Position numbers and translations under genes: made by a program. 64,000 nucleotides of DNA from Eutypella sp. D-1. Its lineage: Eukaryota; Ascomycota; Sordariomycetes; Xylariales; Diatrypaceae. Positions within the stretch are counted from its first letter, which is position 1. The number at the start of each line of letters is the position of its first letter. The notes beneath the pieces are model-generated. The model saw only the letters and a program-made list of their open reading frames with translations. It was not told the DNA's origin and ran no database searches. Location of the stretch: positions 372,001 through 436,000 of the forward strand of contig JAJTTP010000002.1 in the NCBI GenBank assembly GCA_023313575.1, read 5' to 3'. Positions 33,419-44,801 of the stretch are shown piece after piece.

Positions 33419-35710
33419 TCACCGCCCTGCCGCCCGGTCCCCAGCATGCAAGGAGAGGAACTCAGGCGGGACCTCGTTACTATCGTCGCGGCGGTGTTGG
33501 CGATGATCCGGCGTCATGGCCTCTGGAGGCGCCTCGTTGAGCAGGCCCGCCGGGACTTCGTTATCATCCGTATCGTGTTCCGTCTCCGTGGCGCTGTCAT
33601 CGCCGTTGTTGTTACTGCTTTCGCCCGGATGCTGCTGTTGTATGCCAGAGACCAGCAGATCAGACGGTGGTTCGTCCGATGGTTTCCTGCTGTCCGTGAT
33701 TAGTTGCTGCTGCTGGTGACTGCTGTGATCCGGGTCCTCCCACCGGCGGATAACGCTCCCGCTCAGCTCGTCGTCGGCGGGATGCAGACGCCCGCTAGCG
33801 CCGACTTGCCCGCTCGTGACGCGGTCGTCCCCATCCCCGTCCCCGTCCATGTCCACCAATCTAACCCCCAGTGCATCGTCGCGCGCAGAATAATCCGTCG
33901 ACGAAGCGGCGGCGTCCGGAGGCGGGGACATCCCCAAGCTGCCCAGCATCTGCCGCAGCACCTCGCGGGCATCGTAATAAACGGCAGACTCGGCGGCGAT
34001 GGCAGCGACCAGGAAATTCCAGCCCCTGTCCTCCGCATACCCACGCGCGCGCTCCAATTTGCGTATCACGTCGAGCAGCAAGTCCCACTGGCCACGCATC
34101 AGCTCCGCGGGGCCCTTGGCGGCGTCTTTTTCGTCGCTGGACTGCTTCTGGCGTTGTTGTTGTTGCTGCTGTTCGCTGCTGTTGAGCGCTCCCGTGAGTT
34201 GCTCCTCGTACCGCTGTATAGTTTCGATGACTTCGGCCCAGACGCGCTCGCCGTCCTCCAGCGCATCGCGTTCCCTTTCAACTACGGCGCGCCGCCGCTC
34301 CAGCGCGCTGACCTCGCCCTCCCACCAGTCGCAGGCCATCGCCACAGTGCGTCTCTCGGGGCGAAACCGGAAGAACTCGAAGCCGGTAAGGTGGTTTTGT
34401 TGCTGCTGCTGCTGGTGCTGCTGTTGTTGTTGATTGGTCGTCTCGGCGTCCTTATCGTCATTGGACTTTTCAGGCTGATGGTCTGGGTCGAGGCCTTCCA
34501 GGTCGAGAACACGGACCCCCGGTCGTCGCACGAGCTCCTGGATCCCGGCCTCGCATTCCCGCAGCGCGCCCCGGTACCCGCTAAGCCGGGACTCGGCCTC
34601 GCTGTGGGCCTCCTCGAGCCTGCGCTTCAGAGTCGCTTGCGTCTGTTCCGCGCGCCGCAGCAGCCGCCGGTACTCCTCCACTTGAGTGGAGACGGAATGC
34701 AGCTCGCGTTCCATGGCGCGGATGCTGCCGGTTAGGTCGTCGCCCTGGTCATGCTCGATCTCCAGCATATCGTTCTGGATCTGTTCTTTTTGAGTCCGGA
34801 GCGTGCCGAGCTTCGATAGCCCTGCCTTCCGCTCGGCCAGGGCCGTCGCGATGTAGGCGTCCTCCTCGGCCTTCAGGTCTGCCAGCGTCCGCATCACGCC
34901 CATGATACGGGACCGCGTCTGGGCCAGGGTCAGGGGCTTCACGCGAGGCTGGCGTACGGGCACCACGTGGTTCTGGGAGCGCGGCTCGTCCTGAAAGGAG
35001 ACGGACCTGCTGGACAGGGAGTCCGGTCGTTTCTTGGTCTTGGGCGGCACGGCCTCGTCTCTCCCCCGATCCACAGATGACCCACCCAACCTCTGTTCTA
35101 CGGCGTTCTCCTGGGCGTCCAGCAGGCGCTGCAGCTCCTTCTGCATTTGGCGGTCGCGGCGCGCAAACTCCCCGAACGTATCATCGACCTGGACCCGCTG
35201 CCTGCCAGGTGGTTCATCGGCTCGGATGCGACGCGGGAAGATGCTGTCGATCAGGGACTTCTCGGACGCCGGAGTGAACGTGGGATCGGACGGGGCTTCA
35301 GTGTTGAGCCCCTCGGTGATGTCGCGGGGTATCGGGGGTATGAAGGAGGGCCTTCTATGCGGTTTTCCCTGATAAGCGAGAGCGACGGCTTTTCCCTTTC
35401 CCTTATCCTTGCTCTTTCCCCTGCTTCTACTTCTACTAGAGACCCAGGTAGAGTCATCGGGAGAGCTATCCAAGGGGTCAGAGCCGGCAGTGCTATTTCC
35501 GGAACGCATTCTGTGGCCGTCGTAGTCCATGGAGAGAAGAGTGTCGTCGGGTCGGGGCTCGAGTTCGTCTAGGTCGTGATCACGGAAGGTCTGGGGCGGG
35601 GGAGAGGTATATCGTGATAATAAGGTGGACATGGCGTTTCCAGAAAAGCTCAAGGCGTCTAGAAATGAGGATTTGGTGTGGGATTTGGTGTAGGATCTGG
35701 TGTTGTTCAT
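33419..35710 (-). CDS. atg28: coiled-coil protein, probable autophagy-related protein 28 (Atg28-like)
   Basis: Single-exon 763 aa. The N-terminal ~200 residues are disordered and Ser/Pro/Lys-rich. Residues ~190-390 carry coiled-coil heptads: FARRDRQMQKELQRLLDAQE, MRTLADLKAEEDAYIATALA, then KEQIQNDMLEIEHD and SGYRGALRECEAGIQELV. A poly-Gln tract (CAG/CAA) interrupts around 425-440. A conserved-looking block follows: FEFFRFRPERRTVAMACDWW, EGEVSALERRRAVVERERDA and YAEDRGWNFLVAAIAAE. The C-terminal third is low-complexity with two short EVPxxLL/EVPPEFL motifs. I recall this arrangement from filamentous-fungal proteins annotated Atg28, named after a Pichia pexophagy coiled-coil protein; without a search that name is an inference. 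Otherwise call it a fungal coiled-coil protein. The mitofissin gene, another autophagy factor, is convergent upstream in the window. Confidence 0.65.
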   Translation of the reverse strand: MNNTRSYTKSHTKSSFLDALSFSGNAMSTLLSRYTSPPPQTFRDHDLDELEPRPDDTLLSMDYDGHRMRSGNSTAGSDPLDSSPDDSTWVSSRSRSRGKSKDKGKGKAVALAYQGKPHRRPSFIPPIPRDITEGLNTEAPSDPTFTPASEKSLIDSIFPRRIRADEPPGRQRVQVDDTFGEFARRDRQMQKELQRLLDAQENAVEQRLGGSSVDRGRDEAVPPKTKKRPDSLSSRSVSFQDEPRSQNHVVPVRQPRVKPLTLAQTRSRIMGVMRTLADLKAEEDAYIATALAERKAGLSKLGTLRTQKEQIQNDMLEIEHDQGDDLTGSIRAMERELHSVSTQVEEYRRLLRRAEQTQATLKRRLEEAHSEAESRLSGYRGALRECEAGIQELVRRPGVRVLDLEGLDPDHQPEKSNDDKDAETTNQQQQQHQQQQQQNHLTGFEFFRFRPERRTVAMACDWWEGEVSALERRRAVVERERDALEDGERVWAEVIETIQRYEEQLTGALNSSEQQQQQQRQKQSSDEKDAAKGPAELMRGQWDLLLDVIRKLERARGYAEDRGWNFLVAAIAAESAVYYDAREVLRQMLGSLGMSPPPDAAASSTDYSARDDALGVRLVDMDGDGDGDDRVTSGQVGASGRLHPADDELSGSVIRRWEDPDHSSHQQQQLITDSRKPSDEPPSDLLVSGIQQQHPGESSNNNGDDSATETEHDTDDNEVPAGLLNEAPPEAMTPDHRQHRRDDSNEVPPEFLSLHAGDRAAGR

Positions 35711-37956
35711 ACTTTATTTTCCTTTTCCTCTTCTTCTTTAGTGTCTTCTATCCTTTGGTGAATCTGCATGGCACAGTGGTGTAGCAGAGAGGACTTAGGA
35801 GGACTTCAAAGCCAAAAGGAATGAGGGGGGAGCATGAAGATCCCTGTCCTTGGGTATTTGAGGTATCCAGTATCTAGATAGGAATCAAAGGTTGAAGCTG
35901 AATATGAAGCTGTCCTTGTCCCTTGTCCTGCCTATCACATATCTGGTGGTGATGGGGAGTTAGGGAGTCAAAGTGAGTATTGAATACTAAGAATGTGTCA
36001 TTATTACTATGATTATTATCGTGATTATTACATGATACTTTCCAGTAGAACTGATGGTGACAAAGTAATGAGGTGTTGAGATGAAGGGACTCAAATGAAT
36101 AATAAGTAAGAGGTACAGTAAGTGGTGGGCTGGGTGGCCGGGCCCTGTGGAAGATTCTAAAGATTCCAAGAATGAACTTTAAGACGTGAGAAACCGCATG
36201 AGAGTTGTCCTGTACATATGAATCTGTACACAACGTTGGAACCGTACCAACCTACATAGGTAGAGTTACATACAAAAGTACCTGCCTGTAACTTATGATA
36301 TCACATGGGCAGGTGGGTGTCAGCTTGAGGAGCTTGGGGGTTGGGGTGAGCTATCAGCTAATCGATAAGGAGATAAGGTCACCGACATGTTAGGTATGAA
36401 GCATCAGTCGGGCAGTTTGAGTGCTCAGGTGCACAGAGCAGGTGCAAATGAATGAGACATGCAGCAAGTGGTAACCTTATTGCCTTACAAGCCTTGGAAG
36501 CCCTAACTGTCACATGTAGAGATATGCAAGACACACTCATGATTCCTGAGGTGCTGGACTGTTTTACTTAAATTCCTACTTGCATGTTTGGTTGGGTATA
36601 TAAATATTAGACCTTAGGGACATATTACGGCTTATATACATAAATCAATAGCGCCTACTGCGAATCTATCTTTCTATCTTCCCATTCTCACTCTTCTTAC
36701 ATATGCCAGGCCTGCCATTAAGTCTTAAAGTCTAGTCTAACCTCTAGGTATAATCAGAAACACTTCTGTAGAACAGGTTTACTATATATCCTCATGCCTT
36801 AAAGCCCAGTAGCCAATCAAGTCAAACTATCTAGTAGCCTGAGCAGTCATAAGTATATGAAAATACACCAAGGGGGGCCCATCATTTACATAGTTGCCCC
36901 TTGTCATAACCCGTCTTATGAAGATCAGCAAAACCCACTACCAACCATAGTTACCACAGGTTAGTCCTCCGCCTTCCTAATCCCTTCCGATATTTCATGC
37001 ATCTTTGGAGATGCCGCCAAAGGTCCAGTCGGCTTGCTTGTCTGGCTTGTTTGGTACATACATAGTCGGTCAAGTCAGTCCCATCTCTGAAACGGTAGCC
37101 TTGGGACGCATTTCTACTTGTAGAAAGGGGACATTCAAGGGGGGGGGGGGCCACCGACCATGGCGATCGCCGCCCTTTATCCACCAATCACCTTTTCCCT
37201 TCCAGCACCGGCACGCGTTTCTTTTCCCACGCTTTTCCCCCGGAACTCCATCACCAACGTCCCGTCTTGTCTTTACCGTCCCGCCGGATATACCCCCCTC
37301 CCCCCCAATCACGTCTAGGCAGAGCCCACTTTGTTTGCTACTATGCCATGTATGTATGTATGTCGACGTAGGGAGATGATGCACGATGATGTATGAACTA
37401 CGGTAAGGTAGGAAGGTAAGCGTAGACGGAACGGGTTCGACGGTGCAAGCGGGCAAGGAGCAGCGAGAAATGATCGCCGCCGGGGTTCCCGTCCCGTCCA
37501 GGGGGGGTGTGGGATGCGTTTCCCACTTACCTAGAGTAACTAGCCAGGTAATTAATATATATATATAATAGATGACTTGCAGCCGCATGAGACCCCCAGG
37601 GAGCCAGCCAGCGTAGGACAAGCGCCGTTGCTCCTCGGGATCCTCTTCTTCGCTTAAGTATCCCATATCACGTTTCATCCGATCACCACCACCGACCGAT
37701 TGACTGAAGTACGGACAGGGGGGCTGTTTGCTTGCTATCGCGTCTGCCATCACCGTCGTACCGTTGCTGTTGTGCTGCGTTGTGTGTTGTCGTACCTATT
37801 ACGAAGAAAGTCCAAGCTTTTTAAAATTTCTTTACCTCTATAAGAGGACAATTGCCTACAATCTCTCTACCTGGGTATAGTTAGCTTGGGCCCTCATCCT
37901 CACCCTATTACTTGTGGACAAACGAACAATTTCAACTTACCACGATACCCTCAACA
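35711..37956. other. divergent intergenic region (Atg28-like / secreted protein)
   Basis: Holds the promoters of both flanking genes. AT-rich tracts are at 35990-36030 and 36590-36640; G-runs at 37139-37150 and 37500-37507; a TA dinucleotide tract at 37554-37568. A minus-strand frame from the ATG at 37750 with a GTAAGT donor at 37530 could be a lone 5' exon but lacks a partner. Confidence 0.45.
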
Positions 37957-39015
37957 ATGGCCCCGAGCGCAATGCTCGCCTACGGCCTCATCATCCTTGC
38001 CGGTGCAGGCCATTCCACGGCGGGACTTCTTCACGCCCGACAATCAGAGGTGGGTTTTTTTTAATCGACCAGGCAGGCAGTGCAGCCCCAGCATTTATCT
38101 ACCTACCTTCAAGCGCACTATCACTTGCTTACACGCTAGACAACACAGACATCATCAGAAGGCGGAGCGCCCGTAGCCACCGTGACCGACTACGCGCACC
38201 CGCTGAAACTCATGGCTCTCGGGACCCTAGCGCCATCACAGACACCGCTCTCCTACCCGTCTCCGCCGACGCCGATTCCCGTGCCGGAATCCCCGGGGGC
38301 CGCTGCCGCATTACCCCTTGTGCAGGGGCAACCGGCGCCACCACCAGCACCACCGCCAGCCCAGGGGGGAGAAGGAGAAGGAGCAGCAGCACCGCCGCCC
38401 GCAGACGGCGATGCAGCGACGAAAACGTGTCGCTCGATCGCGGGGTCTTCGCCCACGGCCACGGTGCCGGCCTTCTGCAACCCATCTCTGCACGTGAACG
38501 CGCCGCGATTAGCAACAGCAGCACCCCAGGGATCCGGATCGGACTCAACGCCGCTGCCGACGGGCACGGTGCAGGTGGGCACGGCGGCGGACAAGATCGC
38601 GTGCTGTGCCGAGTGCGCGCGCCTCTTCAACTGCGTCGCCTGGCGCTTCGTGCCCGTGTACGTAGGCGATCCAACCGATCGGCTACCGGGGGGCTTCGAT
38701 CCCTGGGGGCGCGGGAGTTGCGATATCGTGTATCACGTCGGCGCCGCGGCGCCGGATCCAAACGACGGTGGCGAGACACCAGATCTGTGCCCGAACGGTC
38801 TCGTTGGCGATTTGCTCGAGGGGTCTACGAACCCGTCACCGTCGCCGCTGTCGCCGCCTCCGGAGGATGGAGGTGGGAATGCGACGCATGCGCGCAGTTG
38901 GATGAATGTGTATTATAATGGTTGGAACCAGGGCAGCTGTGGCGCTCCGGTTAATGCGTTCGAGGATGGTGCGGATGATGGAATGGGTGATGAGGATACC
39001 CTGTGTCCTTCATGA
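37957..39015 (+). CDS. secreted proline-rich protein with PAN/apple-like cysteine module
   Basis: Predicted join(37957..38049, 38149..39015), 319 aa; the 99-bp phase-0 intron has a GTGGGT donor and a CACAG acceptor. Exon 1 codes for a signal peptide (MAPSAMLAYGLIILAGAG, then STAGLL) followed by HARQ. Mature residues ~65-115 are a Pro/Ala/Gly-rich linker. A cysteine module follows, with KTCRSIAG, AFCNPSL and IACCAECARLFNCVAWRFVP, then SCDIVYHV and DLCPNG. The CCxxC-x5-C-x2-W spacing resembles PAN/apple-like modules in fungal secreted proteins that bind sugars or proteins. No catalytic motif is visible. It is likely extracellular or wall-associated. An effector role is possible but not shown. 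Confidence 0.75.
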
Positions 39016-41568
39016 ATCCGTTAGATATGTTCTCGATGTGTATTAATTAACGAGGAACTTGTTGCCCCCCAACTTGGGTTATAGATGTCCGCAGTAATGA
39101 CTGGGGTAGTGACTAATGTCTCTTGAAAACAGGCTCTTGCATTGGAAATCACAATAACCTCGTTGTCGCTTATAAGCCGGGCTTGTGATGGCAGAGCGAT
39201 AGAGTAGTTCTCGGTGCGAGGATAGTAGTGCCGGAAGAAACGGTATAACGTGAGGGATGGAGAAGGCGTCAAGTCGGTTCCACTTGGCTAAGTTAGCAGA
39301 TCGAACTTGATCTGCTTCCTACTCCAGGAAGCCCCTTTTCTTAGAAGACTTCAGTTCTCGAGTTGCTGATAGATAGGGGTCACAGCCCTGATAGTGTCTC
39401 TGTCTCTCTGGCCCGATAGCCAAGAGCTAATCCAATTAGCTGCAATATCAATCATGGGTCACCATGCCGGAATGGATATGCCTCTCAAAATGGGGAGCCG
39501 ATACCAGAGTGGTGTTGATAGAGATACCACCTACTTCACTTGTGTACCAATCACAAGACTTCTGCACCGCAAAACCATCCATATTTTATCCAAACCTCTT
39601 GCATAGCAAACAAGATGCGACCCTTCTCCAGGCCGATAGTGATCTAAGGCGTGCTGGAAAACAAAAAAACAATGACCTTATTGAAATTCCGACAATCACT
39701 GCAGTGTAGAGACTGGATTTACCTGTTGACGTAAAACCAATCAAGCAGACTCCTAGGTGCTTGTCAAGATCATGAACTTACCTCTCTATTTTACTGATGG
39801 TGAGTAGGAGGTTGCAGTTTGGCCGAGCTTTGTGTGTCTACCTTCTAATAGACTTGTGACCACAGTCCAGCATGAACTTCACTCCTTTATGGTGACTTAC
39901 CAATAAAGTGTGGGCGGTCTTCAAAGCTTCATTTCATGGTTAACAAACCTGAATCAGCAACATATGTATCTATATCGATATTCACCCTGCTTCCTGGCAA
40001 AGCTTGCCCAGCTGCAGGGCTAAGAGCAAGCAATCTTCTCTCCAATGTAGCAAGAGAGTTGGCTCTACCTCAACGTGCAGTCAGTGATGATGGAAGTGCA
40101 ACTTGAACTGGGTATAATTTGGGAAGAATGACGCTCATAGCACCATGATACCTTGGGAGTTCCGTGGGGGGCCTGCCCAGGTGATATGCAAGCAATAATT
40201 TGCCGAACATAAAGCCAGCTTCCCATCAGCCAACGAGCTGGGTAGATATTGATAGTCTACAGACTGATTGCCTGTTTCCCATCTCTGAGCGTGCAAGAAA
40301 ATAAAATACCTAATCAATAAGACAATCAGAACTAGTGAATATGGCAGGACAGCCAACAAAGACAGAAAACCCAAAGATGGGATACTTGAAAGGTGAGACT
40401 AACTGGTCAGGAAATAGTCCTGCGGTACATCTTTCATGATACAACACTCACATGTCATAATACCCGCCCCCCTGGATATTCAGGGAAGTTCTTGATCGTG
40501 TTTGGCAGCAGTAGGTACTTAGTGTTACAAACCACTCATTCCAAGGTAGACCCATCCACCGATAACAGAAGTCACGTGGAGATTGGCTCGCCAAGGCCCT
40601 GTCTTGGCGATCCATCGCCTTTGGTGGTGACCCCTTTTCTATATAAAGGGTATGGGATCACTCCCATCTAGATAGTCTCTCTTTTAGCTAGCCAGCGATC
40701 AATCTAAGTATTTACCCTTCTACGCCCTTTGTTATCTAAAATCAAGACCAGTGGTGACGGCTTCGTTACACTTAGTTACTAGCTTCCTCCCAGTCAGACT
40801 TCTAATACCTCCAGGGCTCTCTCATAGGCGGAGGAGATCGTAATAATCAGGCATATTCTCTTGCTATTCCACCCCTTCTTAACTGGGGTAATCACGCCTC
40901 ATCTCGGTTACTTGACTTTACGGTTTTGGGGGTATTTCTAATATTACCTTACCATAAAGGAGCCGTTGGCCAATGAAATGCTGGGTTATGTAATTATCAG
41001 GCACCCTCATAGTGAAATAGACGCGTGCCTAAGCTCTTAAAGGCTTCAATGACGTCACGCGTTCACATATAAGATTCATTCACTGTATCAAGTAGCTATC
41101 TATCGTGCTCCATACCGAATTCGGCTATTACCTTGACGCGGTTCAAGGCATGCGGGGTAATGGGTTTCGCGTAGGAGCAAGATACATACTGAAGGTATCG
41201 AGGTATAGATGAGTGAGCAAGCTATAGGAGAGGTACGAGTTACGCGGTACGCGGGCAAAAGGGGTTGTTGATATTCTTTCCTACGCGTCATCGCTTAACC
41301 GGTGCCGGCACACACACAATTTTCCTTATTTTCTATTTTTCCTTCCCACAAACTAAACCCATGAAGCTCTGCCCTCCTTCACCTTTCCATACCTCTCTAT
41401 CCTTTCTACAACATAACCACTATTTCATCTTTGATCCCATTCCCATCTTCAAGACCAGCCTTCCTAAGCCTTCCTCTGACTCTTTAGTCCCCCCCTGAGC
41501 ATTATTTTCATCAAACTACCCAGCCACTATAGTAATATATAGCTACAAAACCACAGAATCCAATCAAG
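39016..41568. other. intergenic spacer with possible LTR remnant
   Basis: No supported gene; short frames at 39394-39709 lack domains. The last ~250 bp before the ankyrin gene are pyrimidine-rich, as expected for a promoter/5' UTR. See the separate LTR candidate. Confidence 0.5.
40453..40770 (+). mobile_element. possible solo LTR (tentative)
   Basis: A 318-bp stretch starts TGTCATAATA and ends CTTCGTTACA (TGT...ACA ends). It has a strong TATATAAAGGG box at 40640-40650 with no coding frame downstream, typical of LTR-retrotransposon promoters. The flanking 5-mers (TCACA, CTTAG) do not match, so no target-site duplication supports it. Confidence 0.3.
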
Positions 41569-42951
41569 ATGGCCCCAATCACCAGAGCTGTCACTTCTTA
41601 CAGGAAGGACAACCATTTCGGAGGAGTCTCGGAAGCCCAGCTGGCCGAGATCTTGGAGTGGTTGACCAAGCACAACATGGAGTATGCAATGCCCCCTATC
41701 ACCTGCCAGGCCATAGGCCCCAACCATCACTTCAACAACCTCATGGACAGAGTATCTACTGCTGTCCGTATGGCTGCCAAAACGGGTGATGAGCCCGTTC
41801 TTGACTATGTTGACGACTTCGTGCAAGACGTTGACTGGAACATCCCCCCCGTCGTGAACCCTGTCCTCCCCGATGTCCAGCTGCACGATGTTGAGTGGGT
41901 TGACAGGATCGACGATGCTGTTCAGGGCTGCACTCCTCTCCATATCGCGGCTATGTATGGACAGAAGGAAGTCATGCAGTTTCTCTTGGACCGCGACATG
42001 ACTGTTGATGCCGGCGTCCCTACCCTGTTGCACCCTCCCACTGCGTTCTACTATGGCCTACACACCGCGCATGCTGAGACCGTCATTTCGATTCTTCTCG
42101 ATGACCACGGAGCAGACGTCAACAGCCTGGTTTCTCCACAAGGAGAGCCGCTCATCGTCGACGCGATCAGACGATCGTGTTTCAAGACTGCCTGCCTGCT
42201 CTGGGACATGGGTGCGGATTGCGACTTTGAGACCGACGACGGCAAGACCCTCCTCCACTTGTGCTGTGAAGCCGAGCCCCCCAAGGGGGTTACCTACGAC
42301 ACTGAGGAAGCCTGGGTCGCACTGGTGAAGAAGCTCCTAGAATTGAAGCTCAGCGTAAACAAAAAGGATGAGGCGGGCTGTACGCCCCTCCACTATGCTG
42401 CCATGAGGCAGCAAGGTGTCAGTGCGGCGGTGATGGTCCTGCTCTACAAGGAGGGCGCACGAGACGACGATAAGAACAACTGCGACAGAACCCCATTCAA
42501 CCTCCTGTGCCGCACCGCCTACACGTCCGAGGATGCCTTGGAAAGGCTCAAAAGGTTCCTCAATGTCTGCCCGAGAGTCAACCTGGAACAGAAAGCCCCC
42601 AACGGACACACTGCTCTTCACAATGCCTGCTGGGCCTCCAGAAAAAAGGGCGATGAGAGCCTCCAGATTCGCGTGGCGGAGACTCTGCTGGATCACCAGG
42701 CCGATGGCAGGGATATCCTCTACGACCTGATCAAGTGGCCCGGCACCTGGCCCGCCCTCAAACTGCTCGTGCACAGGGGATGCATCAACGAGTGGTCTCA
42801 TGCCGAGGCCATCAACCTGTTCCTGGAGGCGAAGGGCACCAGAAACCAGGGGTATATCGAGCGGTGCAGATACTGCCTCAACGATTGCGACCTCGACACG
42901 CTCGAAGAGATGAGGTACAACAGGAGACACCGTTCTTCGGATATGTACTGA
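41569..42951 (+). CDS. ankyrin-repeat protein
   Basis: Single-exon 460 aa with strongly C/G-ending codons. The N-terminal ~110 residues have no recognised domain. Ankyrin repeats run from ~118: GCTPLHIAAMYGQKEVMQFL, then ISILLDDHGADVNSL, DGKTLLHLCCEA, AGCTPLHYAAMRQQG and GHTALHNACWAS, with less regular units between and after. Ankyrin repeats are protein-binding scaffolds, so the partner and role are unknown. No F-box, membrane segment or signal peptide is seen, unlike the ankyrin gene at 20 kb. The pyrimidine-rich leader and codon bias suggest it is expressed. Confidence 0.85.
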   Translation: MAPITRAVTSYRKDNHFGGVSEAQLAEILEWLTKHNMEYAMPPITCQAIGPNHHFNNLMDRVSTAVRMAAKTGDEPVLDYVDDFVQDVDWNIPPVVNPVLPDVQLHDVEWVDRIDDAVQGCTPLHIAAMYGQKEVMQFLLDRDMTVDAGVPTLLHPPTAFYYGLHTAHAETVISILLDDHGADVNSLVSPQGEPLIVDAIRRSCFKTACLLWDMGADCDFETDDGKTLLHLCCEAEPPKGVTYDTEEAWVALVKKLLELKLSVNKKDEAGCTPLHYAAMRQQGVSAAVMVLLYKEGARDDDKNNCDRTPFNLLCRTAYTSEDALERLKRFLNVCPRVNLEQKAPNGHTALHNACWASRKKGDESLQIRVAETLLDHQADGRDILYDLIKWPGTWPALKLLVHRGCINEWSHAEAINLFLEAKGTRNQGYIERCRYCLNDCDLDTLEEMRYNRRHRSSDMY

Positions 42952-44175
42952 AAATGCCATGATACACCCCGCCACGTCTTCGCTACTCTCATCTCCATTT
43001 TCACATGTTCAGGGTTCAGGGTTAAGGAAAATTTGCTGGTGTTAAATGGACTTTCACTTGCAGATCTGAGGTGCGGAGAGATCAGGACTTCATGAGCAAA
43101 GCAGGCATAATAACGGATCACACTTCGCGGTCCTTCTATACACACTTCAAGGGACCAGGGGCGCACTAGGATAGCATCATCGCTTTAGGGATAAGGGGAC
43201 CTCCATGGAAGAGGCTGGCTGCATGTAATACGGGATAAATCCCAAATTAATAGTAATAAATAGCATCGCTCATAATCAGGACACCCCTAATGAAATGTGA
43301 GAAAAGCGTAGTTTTAGGTAATTGGTCTGAAATACTCGAATCGTAATAACTATAATTCTTTGCCGTATAATCCAGGAATGAAATGGTTATTCTAAAGATA
43401 AAAAGCGATTATACAACTTTTATAAAGCGATCGGTCATGATTGAATCAAGTGGCCACTGTTTTCACTGAGTTGTGGTGGGTGGTGGCTTACTGGACTGCA
43501 GGTGGTCCGCCGCGATCGAGTCCGGCGATAGTGGTCACCGCAGATAAAGTGTGTGAGCAAGATATTGATTGACTATTTTGTGGGTGATGTAAAGTTGAAA
43601 ACTAAACTAAACGGCGAAAGCCGAAAGGACACTGATTCAAATGATTGTGGTAACGAGCGTGGTAGGGGCAACCGTAGCCCAGTGGTATTCTACAACATCA
43701 TTACCACCGTCAATACCATCTTTTGAGAATCATAACCATAGTATATTAGAATATGTGCTTATTGTCTACGGGCTGTACTAACTAGCTCTACGTACGTATC
43801 TGAGTTTTCACCCATGGGAGTGGATGGGTAGAAAAGAATCCGTGGGTGGGCGGGTACTTCAAGGCATATGCTCGAGTACATGAGGCCAGCAAGTCTTTTT
43901 CCTGTTGGGGATCATCTAGCTTACTACTACTTGAGTTTACACGGATTCTATGAACCTACTGGCTAACAATGGATATGTCATCACATTCACTACAGGCCAG
44001 TCACTGGAGAGAGAGTTCTGTGTGGTAATGTTACATTAATCTACAAACTAACTATCAACAGCACCGAGACCACCAGGCAATATCCAAAAGGTATCGCCAT
44101 GTTCCTCCTCCAACCCTCCCAGCCCCCACGAGCTATTCCTGAAGCCAAAAAACCAGCCAAATTCCGAAAACATGA

Positions 44176-44212
44176 GGCTCCGCAAAGCGAAGAGCCTCCG
44201 CTTTGCGGAGCC
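44176..44212. repeat. 14-bp perfect hairpin, 9-nt loop
   Basis: Arms 44176-44189 (GGCTCCGCAAAGCG) and 44199-44212 are exact reverse complements separated by 9 nt. Confidence 0.9.
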
Positions 44213-44382
44213 CGGAGGGGAAGCAAGGGAGAGTGACCAGAGCGAGGGCCAGGAAAGCGAGACCGAAAAGCAAGTGCAATGAGAGCCCGACCAACAGTGC
44301 TGGTGGGATAGCAAAGCGACTTAGGGCCATGATCCTGGCGGCGACTGTATGTACTGGCAGCATCGCGGATGCTATCGTGCCT

Positions 44383-44505
44383 GGAGATTGAGCTATTCTT
44401 CGCCTTGACGACGCTGTGACAATCATTGCACGCCCAGCGCATGGCACCCGCTGGGCGTGCAATGATTGTCACAGCGTCGTCAAGGCGAAGAATAGCTCAA
44501 TCTCC
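44383..44505. repeat. 57-bp perfect inverted repeat, 9-nt loop
   Basis: Left arm 44383-44439 and right arm 44449-44505 are exact reverse complements over 57 bases; the loop is 44440-44448 (CATGGCACC). Both strands therefore carry the same short frame including RWACNDCHSVVKAKNSSIS. The identity implies a recent origin or strong maintenance. Confidence 0.95.
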
Positions 44506-44727
44506 TTACTGGGCGTGATCAACACCAGGAGCAGTCGTCTACCTCCCAATCCCCCCTCATATGCCCAGAAGACACAGAAGGAGGATGAGGCGGCGGATAG
44601 CTGCTCTCGGCGTGGAACTTAATCTCCTCTTCAATCCGGATTACCGGAGGGTTAGGAGCAATGGCATAGCTGGCAAGGCGTGTCGAGCAAGGAAGCAGAA
44701 GCCAAAGCGTAAGGGCTCGACATTGGT

Positions 44728-44785
44728 GGGACCGATGGCGCCACTGAGGGCTGTAGTCGGTCCCTCCCTATTCGCATAAGGAGGG
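44728..44785. repeat. two short adjoining hairpins
   Basis: GGGACCGA at 44728-44735 pairs with TCGGTCCC at 44757-44764. A CCCTCC/GGAGGG stem closes an adjoining loop ending at 44785. Confidence 0.65.
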
Positions 44786-44801
44786 ATCCCCAAACCCACA
44801 A

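Noticed and set aside
33704..34735. 343-codon plus-strand frame opposite the Atg28-like gene
   Set aside because: It is the antisense shadow of the coiled-coil gene; poly-Leu/Val comes from CAG/CAA tracts read backwards.
37531..37750. Minus-strand frame starting MADAIASKQ with a GTAAGT donor at 37530
   Set aside because: It looks like a possible 5' exon, but no downstream exon with matching phase and plausible protein was found, and the region is low in complexity.
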